Shown: positions 25,143 through 33,936, numbered from the stretch's first letter. The stretch is DNA of 64,000 bases from Blastococcus capsensis (GCF_030165005.1 NZ_JASNNW010000015.1:62001-126000), one strand, 5' to 3'. Notes: a model not told the origin generated them from the sequence alone. Program-made: numbers and translations.

Positions 25143-26696
25143 GTGGACGTCGTCGTCGGTCTCGACTCGGGGACGACGGCGACGAAGGCGGTCGCCGCCG
25201 GCGCCGACGCGACGGTCCGCGACGTCGTGAGCGTGGGCTACCCGCTGCTCGTGCCCGCCCCCGGCCGCGCCGAGCTCGATGCCGGCGAGCTCGTGTGCGC
25301 CGCGGTCGAGGCACTGACCGCCGTCGTCGGGCGCGCTCGGGAACGGGGCGACCGCGTCGTCGCCGTCGCCCTCAGCGCGGCCATGCACGGGCTGGTGCCC
25401 ATGGACGACGACGGCCGGCCGCTCGGACCGCTGGTGACCTGGGCCGACGACCGCGCCGCGCAGTGGGCGCAGGCGCTGGTCGCCGACGGCCGGGCGCCGG
25501 ACCTGCACGCCCGCACCGGCACCCCCGTCCACGCGATGTCGCCCCTGGTGAAGCTGTCGTGGGAGCGGGCGGCCGACCCCGACCGGGTCGGCCACGTGCC
25601 GCGCTGGGGCGGGGTCAAGGAGCTGGTGGTGGCGGCCCTCTGCGGAGGCCGGCACGCGGTCGACCGTTCCTGTGCCTCGGCCACCGGGCTCTACGACATC
25701 CGGGCCGGCCACTGGGACGCCGAAGCGCTGCAGATCTCCGGCGTGCGCGCCGACCAGCTGGGCGAGGTGCTGCCCACCACCGCGGTGCTGGGGCTGCGGC
25801 CCGACGTCGCGGCCGCCACCGGCCTGCCGGTGGACCTGCCGGTGGTCATCGGGGCGTCGGACGGCGTGCTCGCCAACCTCGGCATCGGGGCGGTGCGCCC
25901 CGATGTCGCCGCGGTGTCGCTGGGCACCAGCGGTGCCATGCGCGTCGTCGTCCCGGCGCCGACGGTGGACCTCGACCGCAGGCTGTTCTGCTACGCCCTC
26001 ACCGACGAGGCGTGGGTGGTGGGCGGCGCGATCAACAACGGCGGGTCGGTGGTGCGGTGGGCCGCGCAGGCGCTCGCCGCCGGCCTCGACCCGGCGCCCG
26101 AACTGGTGGGGGAGGCCGCGGACGAGCTCGACGCCCGGCTGCTGGCCGAGGCCGAGACGGTGCCGGTGGGCAGCGGCGGGCTGCTGTGCCTGCCCTACCT
26201 GCTGGGCGAGCGGGCACCGTGGTGGCGGTCGGGGCTGCGCGGCGCCTACCTCGGCCTGCGCCGGGAGCACCGCCGTGAGCACCTGGTGCGGGCCGCGGTC
26301 GAGGGTGTCTGCCAGCAGCTGGCGCTGGTGCGCGATGCCTTCGCCGCGACCGGGCTGCCGGTGTGCGAGGTGCGGGCGACCGGCGGCGCGGTGGCCTCGC
26401 CGCTGTGGATCGGCACGCTGGCGGCCGCGCTCGACCTGCCCGTCCGGGTCGCCGAGTCGCCGGAGGGCACGGGGCTCGGGGCCTGCCTGCTGGGCTGGCA
26501 CGCCCTCGGGGCGCTGCCCGACCTGACCGCCGTGACGGCGCTGGTCGCGGTCGACGACCCGGTCCTCCCCGATCCGGCCGCCGTCGCGGTGTACCGGCAG
26601 CTGCGTCCGCTCGCCGAGCGGTCCACCCGTGCGCTGGCCGACGTGCTCACCACGCTGGACGCGCTGGACGACGCGCTCCCCACCACACAGACCTAG
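25143..26696 (+). CDS. gntK: Gluconate kinase (FGGY family)
   Basis: A 517-aa FGGY carbohydrate kinase that would phosphorylate gluconate to 6-phosphogluconate. The N-terminal phosphate-binding motif GLDSGTTATKAV, the ALSAAMHGLVPMD segment of the gluconate/xylulose branch and the second signature (GAINNGGSVVRW and FGGY-like GEVRATGGAVASPLW) are visible. The pairing with the gluconate permease 30 bp downstream makes gluconate the likely substrate. The GTG start at 25143 follows GGAGGGGG. The gene ends with TAG, showing that TAG also terminates translation in this organism. Confidence 0.87.
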   Translation: MDVVVGLDSGTTATKAVAAGADATVRDVVSVGYPLLVPAPGRAELDAGELVCAAVEALTAVVGRARERGDRVVAVALSAAMHGLVPMDDDGRPLGPLVTWADDRAAQWAQALVADGRAPDLHARTGTPVHAMSPLVKLSWERAADPDRVGHVPRWGGVKELVVAALCGGRHAVDRSCASATGLYDIRAGHWDAEALQISGVRADQLGEVLPTTAVLGLRPDVAAATGLPVDLPVVIGASDGVLANLGIGAVRPDVAAVSLGTSGAMRVVVPAPTVDLDRRLFCYALTDEAWVVGGAINNGGSVVRWAAQALAAGLDPAPELVGEAADELDARLLAEAETVPVGSGGLLCLPYLLGERAPWWRSGLRGAYLGLRREHRREHLVRAAVEGVCQQLALVRDAFAATGLPVCEVRATGGAVASPLWIGTLAAALDLPVRVAESPEGTGLGACLLGWHALGALPDLTAVTALVAVDDPVLPDPAAVAVYRQLRPLAERSTRALADVLTTLDALDDALPTTQT

Positions 26697-26726
26697 CCAC
26701 GTCCACCCGCCGCTGGAGGAGGAACC

Positions 26727-28253
26727 ATGCCCGAGGTCGAGCCCGCCCTGGGTGCCGGTCCGCTGTTGCTCATCGCCGCGGCGGGCGTCGCGCTCCTGCT
26801 CTTCCTGATCATGAAGCTGAAGCTGCACGCCTTCCTGGCGCTGGTGCTGGTCAGCCTGCTCGTCGCGCTGGCCGCCCGGGTGCCGCTGGCCGACGTGGTG
26901 GGCACGCTGACCACCGGCTTCGGCAGCACGCTCGCCTCCGTGGCGCTGCTCGTCGGTCTGGGCGCGATGCTCGGCCGGCTGCTGGAGTTCAGCGGTGGGG
27001 CCCAGGTGCTGGCCGACAGCCTGGTGCGCCGCTTCGGCGAGCAGCGGGCGCCGCTGGCCCTCGGCGTGGCCGCACTGCTCTTCGGCTTCCCGATCTTCTT
27101 CGACGCCGGGCTCGTCGTCTTCCTGCCGATCGTGTTCACCGTGGCCCGGCGGCTGGGCGGCTCGCTGCTCACCTACGGGCTGCCGGTGGCCGGGGCGTTC
27201 GCCGTCATGCACGCGTTCGTGCCCCCGCACCCCGGGCCGGTGGCCGCCGCCGAGCTGGTCGGCGCCGACATCGGGCTGGTCCTCGTGTTCGGCCTCCTCA
27301 TCGGCCTGCCGACCTGGTACCTGGGGGGCTACCGGTTCGGCCTGTGGGCTGGGCGCCGGTACGACATCGCCGTCCCCGACATCCTGTCCGCGGGCGGCCG
27401 CACCGGGCCGGACGCCGCCGGCGCACCGGACACCCCCGGCCAGGGCACCGCGCCGGCACCGGCCGCCGTCCCGCCGGCGCCCGGGGGCGCCGTGGCCGGC
27501 ACGGCCCCGGCGGTCGCCGCGCCCTCGGGCGGGGGCGACCGGCCCACGAGCGGGACGGCCGGGCCGCCTGCGTTCGGCACGGTGCTCGCCCTGCTGCTGC
27601 TCCCACTGCTGCTGATCTTCCTCAACACCGGGCTGAGCACGCTGGCCACCGGGGGCGCGGTGGACGAGGAGACGTGGTTCGTCCGGACCGGCCAGCTGCT
27701 GGGGGCGACGCCCATCGCGCTGCTCATCACGGTGCTCGTCGCCTCGTACGTGCTCGGCAAGCACCGCGGCAGCTCCGGCGCCGAGGTGGAGTCGGTGGTC
27801 AACAGCGCCCTCGGCCCCGTCTGCGCGATCATCCTCATCACCGGGGCCGGCGGCATGTTCGGCGGCGTGCTGCGGGCCAGCGGGATCGGCGTGGCGCTGG
27901 CCGACGTGCTCGGTGACATCGGGCTCCCGGTGATCGTGGCCGCCTTCGTCATCGCCGTCCTGCTGCGGGTGGCCCAGGGCTCCGCGACCGTCGCCCTCAC
28001 CACGACCGCCGGCCTGATCGCGCCGGTGATCGCGGCGACCGACGGCGTGTCGACCGCCGACCGCGCGCTGATCGTGATCGCCATCGCCGGCGGCGCGACC
28101 GTCCTGTCGCACGTCAACGACTCCGGGTTCTGGCTGGTCAGCCGGTTCTTCCAGATGGACGAGAAGACGACGCTGAAGACCTGGACGGTGATGGAGACGC
28201 TGCTGGGCACGATCGGCTTCGTGCTGGCGTTCGTGCTCAGCCTGTTCCTCTGA
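26727..28253 (+). CDS. gntP: Gluconate permease (GntP family)
   Basis: A 508-aa polytopic transporter with about twelve helices. LFGFPIFFDAGLVVFLPIVF, FVPPHPGPVAAAELVGADIG and HVNDSGFWLVSRFF are strong family signatures. It imports gluconate or a related sugar acid with protons. A Pro/Ala/Gly-rich hydrophilic insert (about residues 217-283) sits in the central cytoplasmic loop and makes the protein longer than the roughly 440 aa usual for the family. The ATG has GGAGGAGG upstream. It forms an operon with gntK. A large hairpin follows at 28288. Confidence 0.9.
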   Translation: MPEVEPALGAGPLLLIAAAGVALLLFLIMKLKLHAFLALVLVSLLVALAARVPLADVVGTLTTGFGSTLASVALLVGLGAMLGRLLEFSGGAQVLADSLVRRFGEQRAPLALGVAALLFGFPIFFDAGLVVFLPIVFTVARRLGGSLLTYGLPVAGAFAVMHAFVPPHPGPVAAAELVGADIGLVLVFGLLIGLPTWYLGGYRFGLWAGRRYDIAVPDILSAGGRTGPDAAGAPDTPGQGTAPAPAAVPPAPGGAVAGTAPAVAAPSGGGDRPTSGTAGPPAFGTVLALLLLPLLLIFLNTGLSTLATGGAVDEETWFVRTGQLLGATPIALLITVLVASYVLGKHRGSSGAEVESVVNSALGPVCAIILITGAGGMFGGVLRASGIGVALADVLGDIGLPVIVAAFVIAVLLRVAQGSATVALTTTAGLIAPVIAATDGVSTADRALIVIAIAGGATVLSHVNDSGFWLVSRFFQMDEKTTLKTWTVMETLLGTIGFVLAFVLSLFL

Positions 28254-28287
28254 GAGCGGTCGCTTCTCCCACGCGCCAGGCACAGGA

Positions 28288-28329
28288 AGCTATGCCCATG
28301 GGGACGGCGCCGATCCCGTAGGCATAGCT
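28288..28329. repeat. Inverted repeat after gntP
   Basis: Nine-base arms AGCTATGCC and GGCATAGCT match perfectly. The 24-base centre can pair further through GGGG and TCCC around a GGCGCC palindrome. It lies 35 bp after the gntP stop and 59 bp before the glutamate-synthase-like gene. There is no T tract. It may be a terminator or a regulatory site. Confidence 0.55.
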
Positions 28330-28387
28330 CTCCATGCCCGGCGTTCCTCCGGCTGTCGGGGTGGCCGGTCCGTGGCAGGGTGAGGGG

Positions 28388-29962
28388 ATGACGCTCGCCT
28401 CGCGTGCTGCCGCGGCCGGTCTCTCCGTGCTGGCCGGGGTGGCGGTCCGTGACCTCATGCAGCGGGAGCACACCCTGCTGCGCAACTTCCCGCTGGTCGG
28501 CCACGCGCGCTACCTGCTGGAGTCCATCGGGCCCGAGCTGCGCCAGTACCTGGTGGCGGGCAACAACGAGGAGCGGCCGTTCACCCGGGACCAGCGGCGC
28601 TGGGTGTACGCCTCGAGCAAGCGGGAGAACAACTACTTCGGGTTCGGCACCGACAACGACCTGGAGTACACGGCCGGGTACCCGGTGATCAAGCACCGCA
28701 CGTTCGGCCGGGCGGTGCCTGCCTCGCACGTGGAGGCCGGCCAGGACGTCGCGCTGCCCTGCGCCAAGGTGATGGGCGCCGCGCGCGGGCGCGCCCTGGC
28801 GTTCCGGCCCGGCTCGGTCGTCAACATCTCCGCGATGAGCTTCGGCTCGCTGTCTGGGCCCGCGGTGGAGGCGTTGAACCGCGGGGCGGCCCTGGCCGGG
28901 TGCCTGCACAACACCGGCGAGGGTGGGGTCTCCCGGTACCACCGGCACGGCGGGGAGCTGGTCTACCAGATCGGCACCGCGTACTTCGGCTGCCGCGACG
29001 AGCACGGCCGGTTCGACCTGACCCGGCTCAAGGATCTCGTGGCCGGTGCACCGGTCCGCGCGCTGGAGATCAAGCTGAGCCAGGGCGCGAAGCCCGGCCT
29101 CGGCGGGGTGCTGCCGGCGGCCAAGGTCTCCGCCGAGATCGCCGCCGCCCGCGGGGTGCCCGAGGGCGTCGACTGCATCAGCCCGTCGCGGCACGCGGAG
29201 TTCTCCGACGCCGACAGTCTGCTGGACTGGGTGGAGCTGCTGGCGGCGGAGACCGGGCTGCCGGTCGGCATCAAGTCCGCCGTCGGCGACATGGAGTTCT
29301 GGGAGGAGCTCACCGGTCTCATGGCCGACACCGGGCGCGGCGTGGACTTCGTGACCGTCGACGGCGGTGAGGGTGGCACCGGGGCGGCGCCGCTGATCTT
29401 CACCGACTCCGTGTCGCTGCCCTTCCAACTGGGCTTCGCGCGGGTGCACTCGAGGTTCGCACGGGCCGGTCTGGCCGACGACGTGGTGTTCATCGGTGCG
29501 GGCAAGCTGGGCCTGCCCGACAACGCGGTGGTCGCGTTCGCGCTGGGCTGCGACATGGTCAACGTGGGCCGCGAGGCGATGCTGGCCATTGGCTGCATCC
29601 AGGCCCAGAAGTGCCACGCCGACACCTGCCCGACCGGGGTGGCGACGCAGAACGCCTGGTTGGTGCGCGGGCTCGATCCCGCGCTGAAGTCCACCCGCGC
29701 GGCCAACTACATCGGCACCTTGCGCCGGGACCTGCTCAAGGTGGCCGAGGCGTGCGGGGTGGAGCACCCCGGGCTGATCGATACCGACTCGGTGGAGGTG
29801 CTCACCGGCCGGACGGCGTCGCGGCCGTTGCGCGAGATCTACGACTACGAACCCGGCTGGGGACTGCCCTCGCCGGCCGACCGGGCCGCGATCGCCGAGA
29901 TCATGACCGGCGAGGCCCCCGAGGGCGGCACCGCGCCGCCGTCCCCGACCGCCGTCGGCTGA
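28388..29962 (+). CDS. FMN-binding glutamate synthase-like protein
   Basis: A 524-aa protein equivalent to the FMN-binding synthase domain of GltB without the glutaminase domain. One N-terminal hydrophobic segment is followed by a (beta/alpha)8 barrel with ISAMSFGSLSGPAVEALNRG, the FMN site VDGGEGGTGAAP, and CIQAQKCHADTCPTGVATQ. The last carries the three cysteines of the GltB 3Fe-4S cluster. Such single-domain proteins are common, but their reaction is not established, so I do not assign a glutamate synthase activity. The ATG at 28388 follows GAGGGG closely. Confidence 0.85.
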   Translation: MTLASRAAAAGLSVLAGVAVRDLMQREHTLLRNFPLVGHARYLLESIGPELRQYLVAGNNEERPFTRDQRRWVYASSKRENNYFGFGTDNDLEYTAGYPVIKHRTFGRAVPASHVEAGQDVALPCAKVMGAARGRALAFRPGSVVNISAMSFGSLSGPAVEALNRGAALAGCLHNTGEGGVSRYHRHGGELVYQIGTAYFGCRDEHGRFDLTRLKDLVAGAPVRALEIKLSQGAKPGLGGVLPAAKVSAEIAAARGVPEGVDCISPSRHAEFSDADSLLDWVELLAAETGLPVGIKSAVGDMEFWEELTGLMADTGRGVDFVTVDGGEGGTGAAPLIFTDSVSLPFQLGFARVHSRFARAGLADDVVFIGAGKLGLPDNAVVAFALGCDMVNVGREAMLAIGCIQAQKCHADTCPTGVATQNAWLVRGLDPALKSTRAANYIGTLRRDLLKVAEACGVEHPGLIDTDSVEVLTGRTASRPLREIYDYEPGWGLPSPADRAAIAEIMTGEAPEGGTAPPSPTAVG

Positions 29963-29977
29963 CCCGGACCGTCGCGG

Positions 29978-29990
29978 TCCGTATTACGGA
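29978..29990. promoter_or_regulatory. Palindrome TCCGTA-T-TACGGA (candidate operator)
   Basis: A perfect 6-1-6 palindrome in the 126-bp gap before the small lipoprotein gene. AT-rich palindromes are rare in this GC-rich sequence. It is a candidate binding site for a dimeric regulator of the lipoprotein gene; no regulator gene is adjacent. Confidence 0.4.
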
Positions 29991-30088
29991 TCTGTGAACG
30001 TCGGTGTGGGACGGGGCGGTCGCGGACACATGCCCCCTGACACCAATTCCGTTGCTGGCTGCGGCCGGCCGTCCAGGAGGAGAACCAC

Positions 30089-30250
30089 ATGAGCCGCACC
30101 TCTCTGCCCAACCGTCGCTTGCGCTCGGCCGCCGCAGGCATCGCCATCGCCGCCGCATCGTTCACGATGGCCGCCTGCGCCGAGGAGGAGCCCCTCGAGG
30201 ACGGCGGTGTCGTGGAGGAGCAGCCCCTCGAGGAGGAAGAGGCGGACTGA
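30089..30250 (+). CDS. Tiny acidic lipoprotein
   Basis: A 53-aa protein. A basic N-region (RTSLPNRRLR) is followed by a hydrophobic stretch and the lipobox FTMAAC, with Cys at residue 30. The mature part is only 24 residues, 12 or more of them acidic, and contains two similar EEEPLED and EEQPLEEE segments. The ATG has AGGAGGAGAACC upstream, a strong ribosome binding site. A palindrome lies about 100 bp upstream and a strong hairpin lies downstream, so it looks like a complete single-gene unit. No family recognised. Confidence 0.7.
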   Translation: MSRTSLPNRRLRSAAAGIAIAAASFTMAACAEEEPLEDGGVVEEQPLEEEEAD

Positions 30251-30314
30251 CCCTCCCCTTCCATCGACGCCTCGGCGTGGGCACCACCTCGCGAAGCGTC
30301 GAGCATCCGTGCAC

Positions 30315-30344
30315 TGCGGCCGGCTCCCCACGGGGCCGGCCGCA
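30315..30344. terminator. Bidirectional terminator-like hairpin
   Basis: A perfect 10-bp stem (TGCGGCCGGC at 30315-30324 with GCCGGCCGCA at 30335-30344) has a short CCC/GGG stem in its loop. It sits between the convergent lipoprotein and flavin reductase genes and so probably serves both. Confidence 0.7.
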
Positions 30345-30350
30345 GGCATG

Positions 30351-30989
30351 TCAGCCCCGCAAGCCAGGCTCCGAGCCGCGGAGCAGGTCCCCGAAGGAGG
30401 TCACCGGGTCCGCGAACGGGTCCGCCGGCGCCGCGGGCGGGCGGCCGGCGACCAGGTCGGCGAGCTCCCCGGCGGCGCGGTGCACGCGGTCGGTGAGGGC
30501 CGGGCTCGTCGCGTCGCCCCCGGCCCAGTCCTCCGACGCCGCGAACACCGCCGTCGGGACGACCGTGGCCCGCAGGTAGGCGAACAGCGGGCGCATCGCG
30601 TGCTCCAGTGCCAGGGAGTGCCGGGCGGTGCCGGCGGTGGCCCCCAGGAGCACCGGTTTCCCGGCGAGGGAGTCCTTGTCCAGCACGTCGAAGAACGTCT
30701 TGAACAGCCCGCTGTAGGACGCCGAGAAGATCGGGGTCACCGCGATCAGCCCGTCGGCGCCGACGACGGTGTCGATCGAACCCCGCAGGCTCGAGTTGGC
30801 GAAGCCGGTGACCAGGTTGTCGGCCAGGTCGCGGGCGTGCTCGCGCAGCTCCACCACCTCGACGGTGGCGGCCACCCCCCGCTCGCGGAGGGCGTCGGCC
30901 GTCGCCGCCGTCAGGCGGTCGGCCAGCAGCCGGGTCGACGACGGGACGCCCAGCCCCGAGCTGACGACGGCGAGGGTCCGGGTGCTCAT
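30351..30989 (-). CDS. NADPH-dependent FMN reductase, CE1759-type
   Basis: A 212-aa flavodoxin-fold reductase related to SsuE. The FMN phosphate loop is near the N-terminus (SSGLGVPSSTRLLADRL), and GLIAVTPIFSASYSGLFKTFFD is the conserved central motif of the family. It should supply reduced flavin to the luciferase-like monooxygenase encoded 52 bp upstream in the same direction. This two-gene unit matches the known CE1758/CE1759 pairing of actinobacteria. The start is an ATG at 30989 with AGGTGGG nearby. Confidence 0.85.
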   Translation of the reverse strand: MSTRTLAVVSSGLGVPSSTRLLADRLTAATADALRERGVAATVEVVELREHARDLADNLVTGFANSSLRGSIDTVVGADGLIAVTPIFSASYSGLFKTFFDVLDKDSLAGKPVLLGATAGTARHSLALEHAMRPLFAYLRATVVPTAVFAASEDWAGGDATSPALTDRVHRAAGELADLVAGRPPAAPADPFADPVTSFGDLLRGSEPGLRG

Positions 30990-31041
30990 CGACCCACCTC
31001 CGGTGCAGGAGCGGAACGGCTGTGCCGTGCTGCCAGGCGCC

Positions 31042-32187
31042 TCATCGACCCACCGCCTCCGCCGCCCGCCCCGTCACGCTGTCGCCGGGGGCGTGCACCG
31101 TCGCGTCCTCGGTGCCGCCGGCCGCGGCCACCCGCGTGGCGTGGCTGGGCGCGTCGGGCACGTGCGCGGGCTTCAGGGCGGCGAACTCCTTCCGCAGCAC
31201 GGGGACGACCTCCTCGCCGAGGATGTCCAGCTGCTCGAGCACCGTCTTCAGCGGCAGGCCGGCGTGGTCGACGAGGAACAGCTGGCGCTGGTAGTCGCCG
31301 ACGTAGTCGCGGAAGCCCAGCGTCCGCTCGATGACCTGCTGCGGGGAACCCACGGTCAGCGGGGTCTCCCGGCTGAAGTCCTCCAGCGACGGTCCGTGGC
31401 CGTAGACCGGCGCGTTGTCGAAGTACGGCCGGAACTCGTCCACGGCGTCCTGGCTGTTCTTGCGCATGAACACCTGCCCCCCGAGGCCGACGATCGCCTG
31501 GTCGGCGGCACCGTGGCCGTAGTGCTCGTAGCGGCGGCGGTAGAACTCGACCATCCGCTGGGTGTGCTCCGGCGGCCAGAAGATGTGGTTGTGGAAGAAG
31601 CCGTCGCCGTAGTACGCCGCCTGCTCGGCGATCTGCGGGCTGCGGATCGAGCCGTGCCAGACGAACGGCGGGACGCCGTCCAGTGGCCGGGGCGTGGAGG
31701 TGAAGCCCTGCAGCGGCGTGCGGAACCTGCCCTGCCAGTCGACGACGTCCTCGGTCCACAGCCGGCGCAGCAGCGCGTAGTTCTCGACGGCGAGCTCGAT
31801 GCCGTTGCGGATGTCCTGCCCGAACCACGGGTAGACCGGGCCGGTGTTGCCGCGGCCCATCATCAGGTCCACCCGGCCACCGGCCAGGTGCTGGAGCATG
31901 GCGTAGTCCTCGGCGATCTTCACCGGGTCGTTCGTGGTGATCAGCGTCGTGGCCGTCGACAGCTGGAGCTTCTCCGTCTTCGCCGCGATCCAGGCGAGCG
32001 TGGTGGTGGGGGAGGAGGAGAAGAACGGAGGGTTGTGGTGCTCGCCCAGGGCGAACACGTCCAGCCCGACCTCCTCGGCCTTCTGTGCGATGGTCAGGAC
32101 CGCCTCGAGCCGCTCGGCCTCGCTGGGCGTGCGGCCGGTCGTGGGGTCGGTGGTGATGTCGCTGACGGTGAAGACGCCGAACTGCAT
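31042..32187 (-). CDS. LLM-class flavin-dependent monooxygenase, CE1758-type
   Basis: A 381-aa luciferase-like TIM-barrel monooxygenase using reduced FMN. The N-terminus MQFGVFTVSDIT, the ALGEHHNPPFFSSSP loop and GRVDLMMGRGNTGPVYPWFG are typical of the bacterial luciferase superfamily. Together with the flavin reductase next to it, it forms a two-component oxygenase of unknown substrate. The ATG at 32187 has GGAGAGATCGAG upstream. The C-terminal 35 residues are Ala/Thr-rich and look disordered. Confidence 0.87.
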   Translation of the reverse strand: MQFGVFTVSDITTDPTTGRTPSEAERLEAVLTIAQKAEEVGLDVFALGEHHNPPFFSSSPTTTLAWIAAKTEKLQLSTATTLITTNDPVKIAEDYAMLQHLAGGRVDLMMGRGNTGPVYPWFGQDIRNGIELAVENYALLRRLWTEDVVDWQGRFRTPLQGFTSTPRPLDGVPPFVWHGSIRSPQIAEQAAYYGDGFFHNHIFWPPEHTQRMVEFYRRRYEHYGHGAADQAIVGLGGQVFMRKNSQDAVDEFRPYFDNAPVYGHGPSLEDFSRETPLTVGSPQQVIERTLGFRDYVGDYQRQLFLVDHAGLPLKTVLEQLDILGEEVVPVLRKEFAALKPAHVPDAPSHATRVAAAGGTEDATVHAPGDSVTGRAAEAVGR

Positions 32188-32441
32188 CTCGATCTCTCCG
32201 CATCTGGTTGAGAGCGCAATTATCTCTGCCGGGTCAACGCGCTGCACCGGCGACCTATGCCCGAGGTGCCCGATGGGGTGGACGGCGCTCTGTGGCAGCG
32301 CCCCGTAGTCGTTCCGATACGCGCCGCCGTGGCATCGCCGGGCCGCTCCCGACACGGGTCACGGAGCCATCACGGTGCCGCACGCGCCGCGCGGCCCTCT
32401 GGCAGATTCCGCCTCACCTACTTCCCAGGGGGGCCATCCGG

Positions 32442-33332
32442 ATGCTCCGGCATGTCGAGTTCGTCGCCAACCGTGTCCAGGACCAGAGCGTGCCGCCGGA
32501 GGGGTCCGATCCCCGGGCACCGCGGCCGCCGGGCGCCCTCGAGACGCTGCTGGATGAACGGCCGGCATTCCGCGGTTCGCTGCGCGGCTACGACCGGCTC
32601 GAGGTGGACAACTACGTGGCCTGGGCGGAGGGGGAGCTCGCGGCTGCGCAGTGCGAGCGGGAGCACCTCCTCGACCGGGTCGTCGCCTGCGGCACGGAGC
32701 TGGAGATCTCCCGGCGGCTGCTCGCCGAGCAGCCCGCCGGACGAGAGCGGCCCGTGGTCAGCGCGCGGGTGGTCGAGGTGCTGCGCCTCGCCGAGGACCA
32801 GGCGGCGCAGGTGCTCGACGCCGCGGACGCCGAGGCCGCACAGGTGCGCGCGGAGGCTCGGCTCGAGGCCGACGCCCGGCTGCGGAAGGCCCACGAGATC
32901 AAGGAACTGGCGATCGAGGTGGCCGACCAGCTGCGGGTCGACGCCCAGCGGGACCGGGCCGAGGGTGCGGCGGTCCTGGAGAAGGCGGAGGCCGATGCCG
33001 CCGCCCTCCTGGAGAAGGCGCAGGCCGACGCCGCCGAACTGCTGCGTGCCGCCGCCGTGGAGCGCGACCGGATGGCGACCGTCGGGGCAGCGGAACGGGC
33101 GGCGCTGGCCGAGCAGGCGCAGCGGGACCGGGCGGCCGACGACGGCGCCGCGGCGGCCCGGCTGGCCGCGGTGCGCAGCGAGGTGGAGGACCTGTGCCGC
33201 CAGCGGGACCAGGCCCGGGAGTCCCTGCGCTGCCTGACCGACCGGATCGGCGCCGCGCTGCAGGCGGTCGGGGTGCCGCCCGCCGAGGAGCTGGTGCTGA
33301 TGGGTGGCCGGCCCGAACCCGTTTCGGGCTGA
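32442..33332 (+). CDS. DivIVA-like coiled-coil protein
   Basis: A 296-aa protein. After a Pro-rich leader, residues about 42-80 (FRGSLRGYDRLEVDNYVAWA) match the N-terminal DivIVA domain, with the GYDR...VDNY pattern. The rest is one long Ala/Glu/Arg coiled coil containing two near-identical VLEKAEADAAALLEKAQADA segments. DivIVA proteins sit at negatively curved membrane and organise polar growth or septation. This is a paralogue-like, Ala-rich version rather than canonical Wag31. The ATG at 32442 follows AGGGGGG at longer than ideal spacing; its 254-bp upstream region also serves the divergent monooxygenase gene. Confidence 0.7.
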   Translation: MLRHVEFVANRVQDQSVPPEGSDPRAPRPPGALETLLDERPAFRGSLRGYDRLEVDNYVAWAEGELAAAQCEREHLLDRVVACGTELEISRRLLAEQPAGRERPVVSARVVEVLRLAEDQAAQVLDAADAEAAQVRAEARLEADARLRKAHEIKELAIEVADQLRVDAQRDRAEGAAVLEKAEADAAALLEKAQADAAELLRAAAVERDRMATVGAAERAALAEQAQRDRAADDGAAAARLAAVRSEVEDLCRQRDQARESLRCLTDRIGAALQAVGVPPAEELVLMGGRPEPVSG

Positions 33333-33423
33333 CGACCCGCCGCCGGGTACCGGCGGCGGCGGCCCGGTGAGAAGCTGGCCGCAGCGGTGACGGCACCGCG
33401 ACGCGACATCAGGGAGGGCAGCG

Positions 33424-33936
33424 GTGGACCAGGTCCGTGAGGTCGTCCAGGTCGACGGTGGCGTCGTGGTGGGCCACGACGGCTCCAAGTGCGCGCAGGA
33501 GGCGCTCCGCTGGGCGGCGCGGCTGGCCCGCCGGGCCGACGTCGGCCTGCACGTGGTGCGCGCCTGGTCGATGACCACCGCCCCGCAGCCGAGCAGCTGG
33601 CAGCCCGGTTACGTGCCGCCCCTGACCGACTGGGAGCAGGCCGTGCGTGACGAGCTGACCGCGCACGTGGCCGCAGCGGGGCTGGACCCGGCCGTCCGCG
33701 TCACCTGTCACGTGGTCCACCGGGCGCCGGTGCAGGGGCTGTTGGGTGCCGCCGAGGGAGCCAGCCTGCTGGTGGTCGGCGCCCGTGGTCGTGGCGGGTT
33801 CGCCGGTCTGCTGCTCGGTTCGGTCAGCGACCAGCTGGTGCACCATGCCGCCTGTCCCGTGACGGTCGTGCGCACCGGCGCCGGTGGCCGGGACTTCGCG
33901 GCGGCGGAGGCGGGGTCCGCGGTCGTCGGGGAGTGA
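33424..33936 (+). CDS. Universal stress protein (UspA family)
   Basis: A 170-aa single Usp domain. VVVGHDGSKCAQEALRWAA is the first strand and helix, and VVGARGRGGFAGLLLGSVS carries the ATP-binding G-x2-G-x9-G-(S/T) motif, so it is probably of the ATP-binding class. The C-terminus VVHHAACPVTVVR is also typical. The GTG at 33424 follows AGGGAGGGC. It ends just before the remnant at 34014. Confidence 0.88.
   Translation: MDQVREVVQVDGGVVVGHDGSKCAQEALRWAARLARRADVGLHVVRAWSMTTAPQPSSWQPGYVPPLTDWEQAVRDELTAHVAAAGLDPAVRVTCHVVHRAPVQGLLGAAEGASLLVVGARGRGGFAGLLLGSVSDQLVHHAACPVTVVRTGAGGRDFAAAEAGSAVVGE

Noticed and set aside
25023-28283. 1,086-codon minus-strand open frame opposite gntK and gntP
   Set aside because: Shadow frame caused by lack of stops in GC-rich DNA; repetitive basic and His-rich text without domains.
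32210-32227. GAGAG...CTCT dyad near GATAAT upstream of the luciferase-like gene
   Set aside because: The arms are only four to five bases and no -35 at proper distance pairs with the -10-like box, so it was not listed as an operator or promoter.
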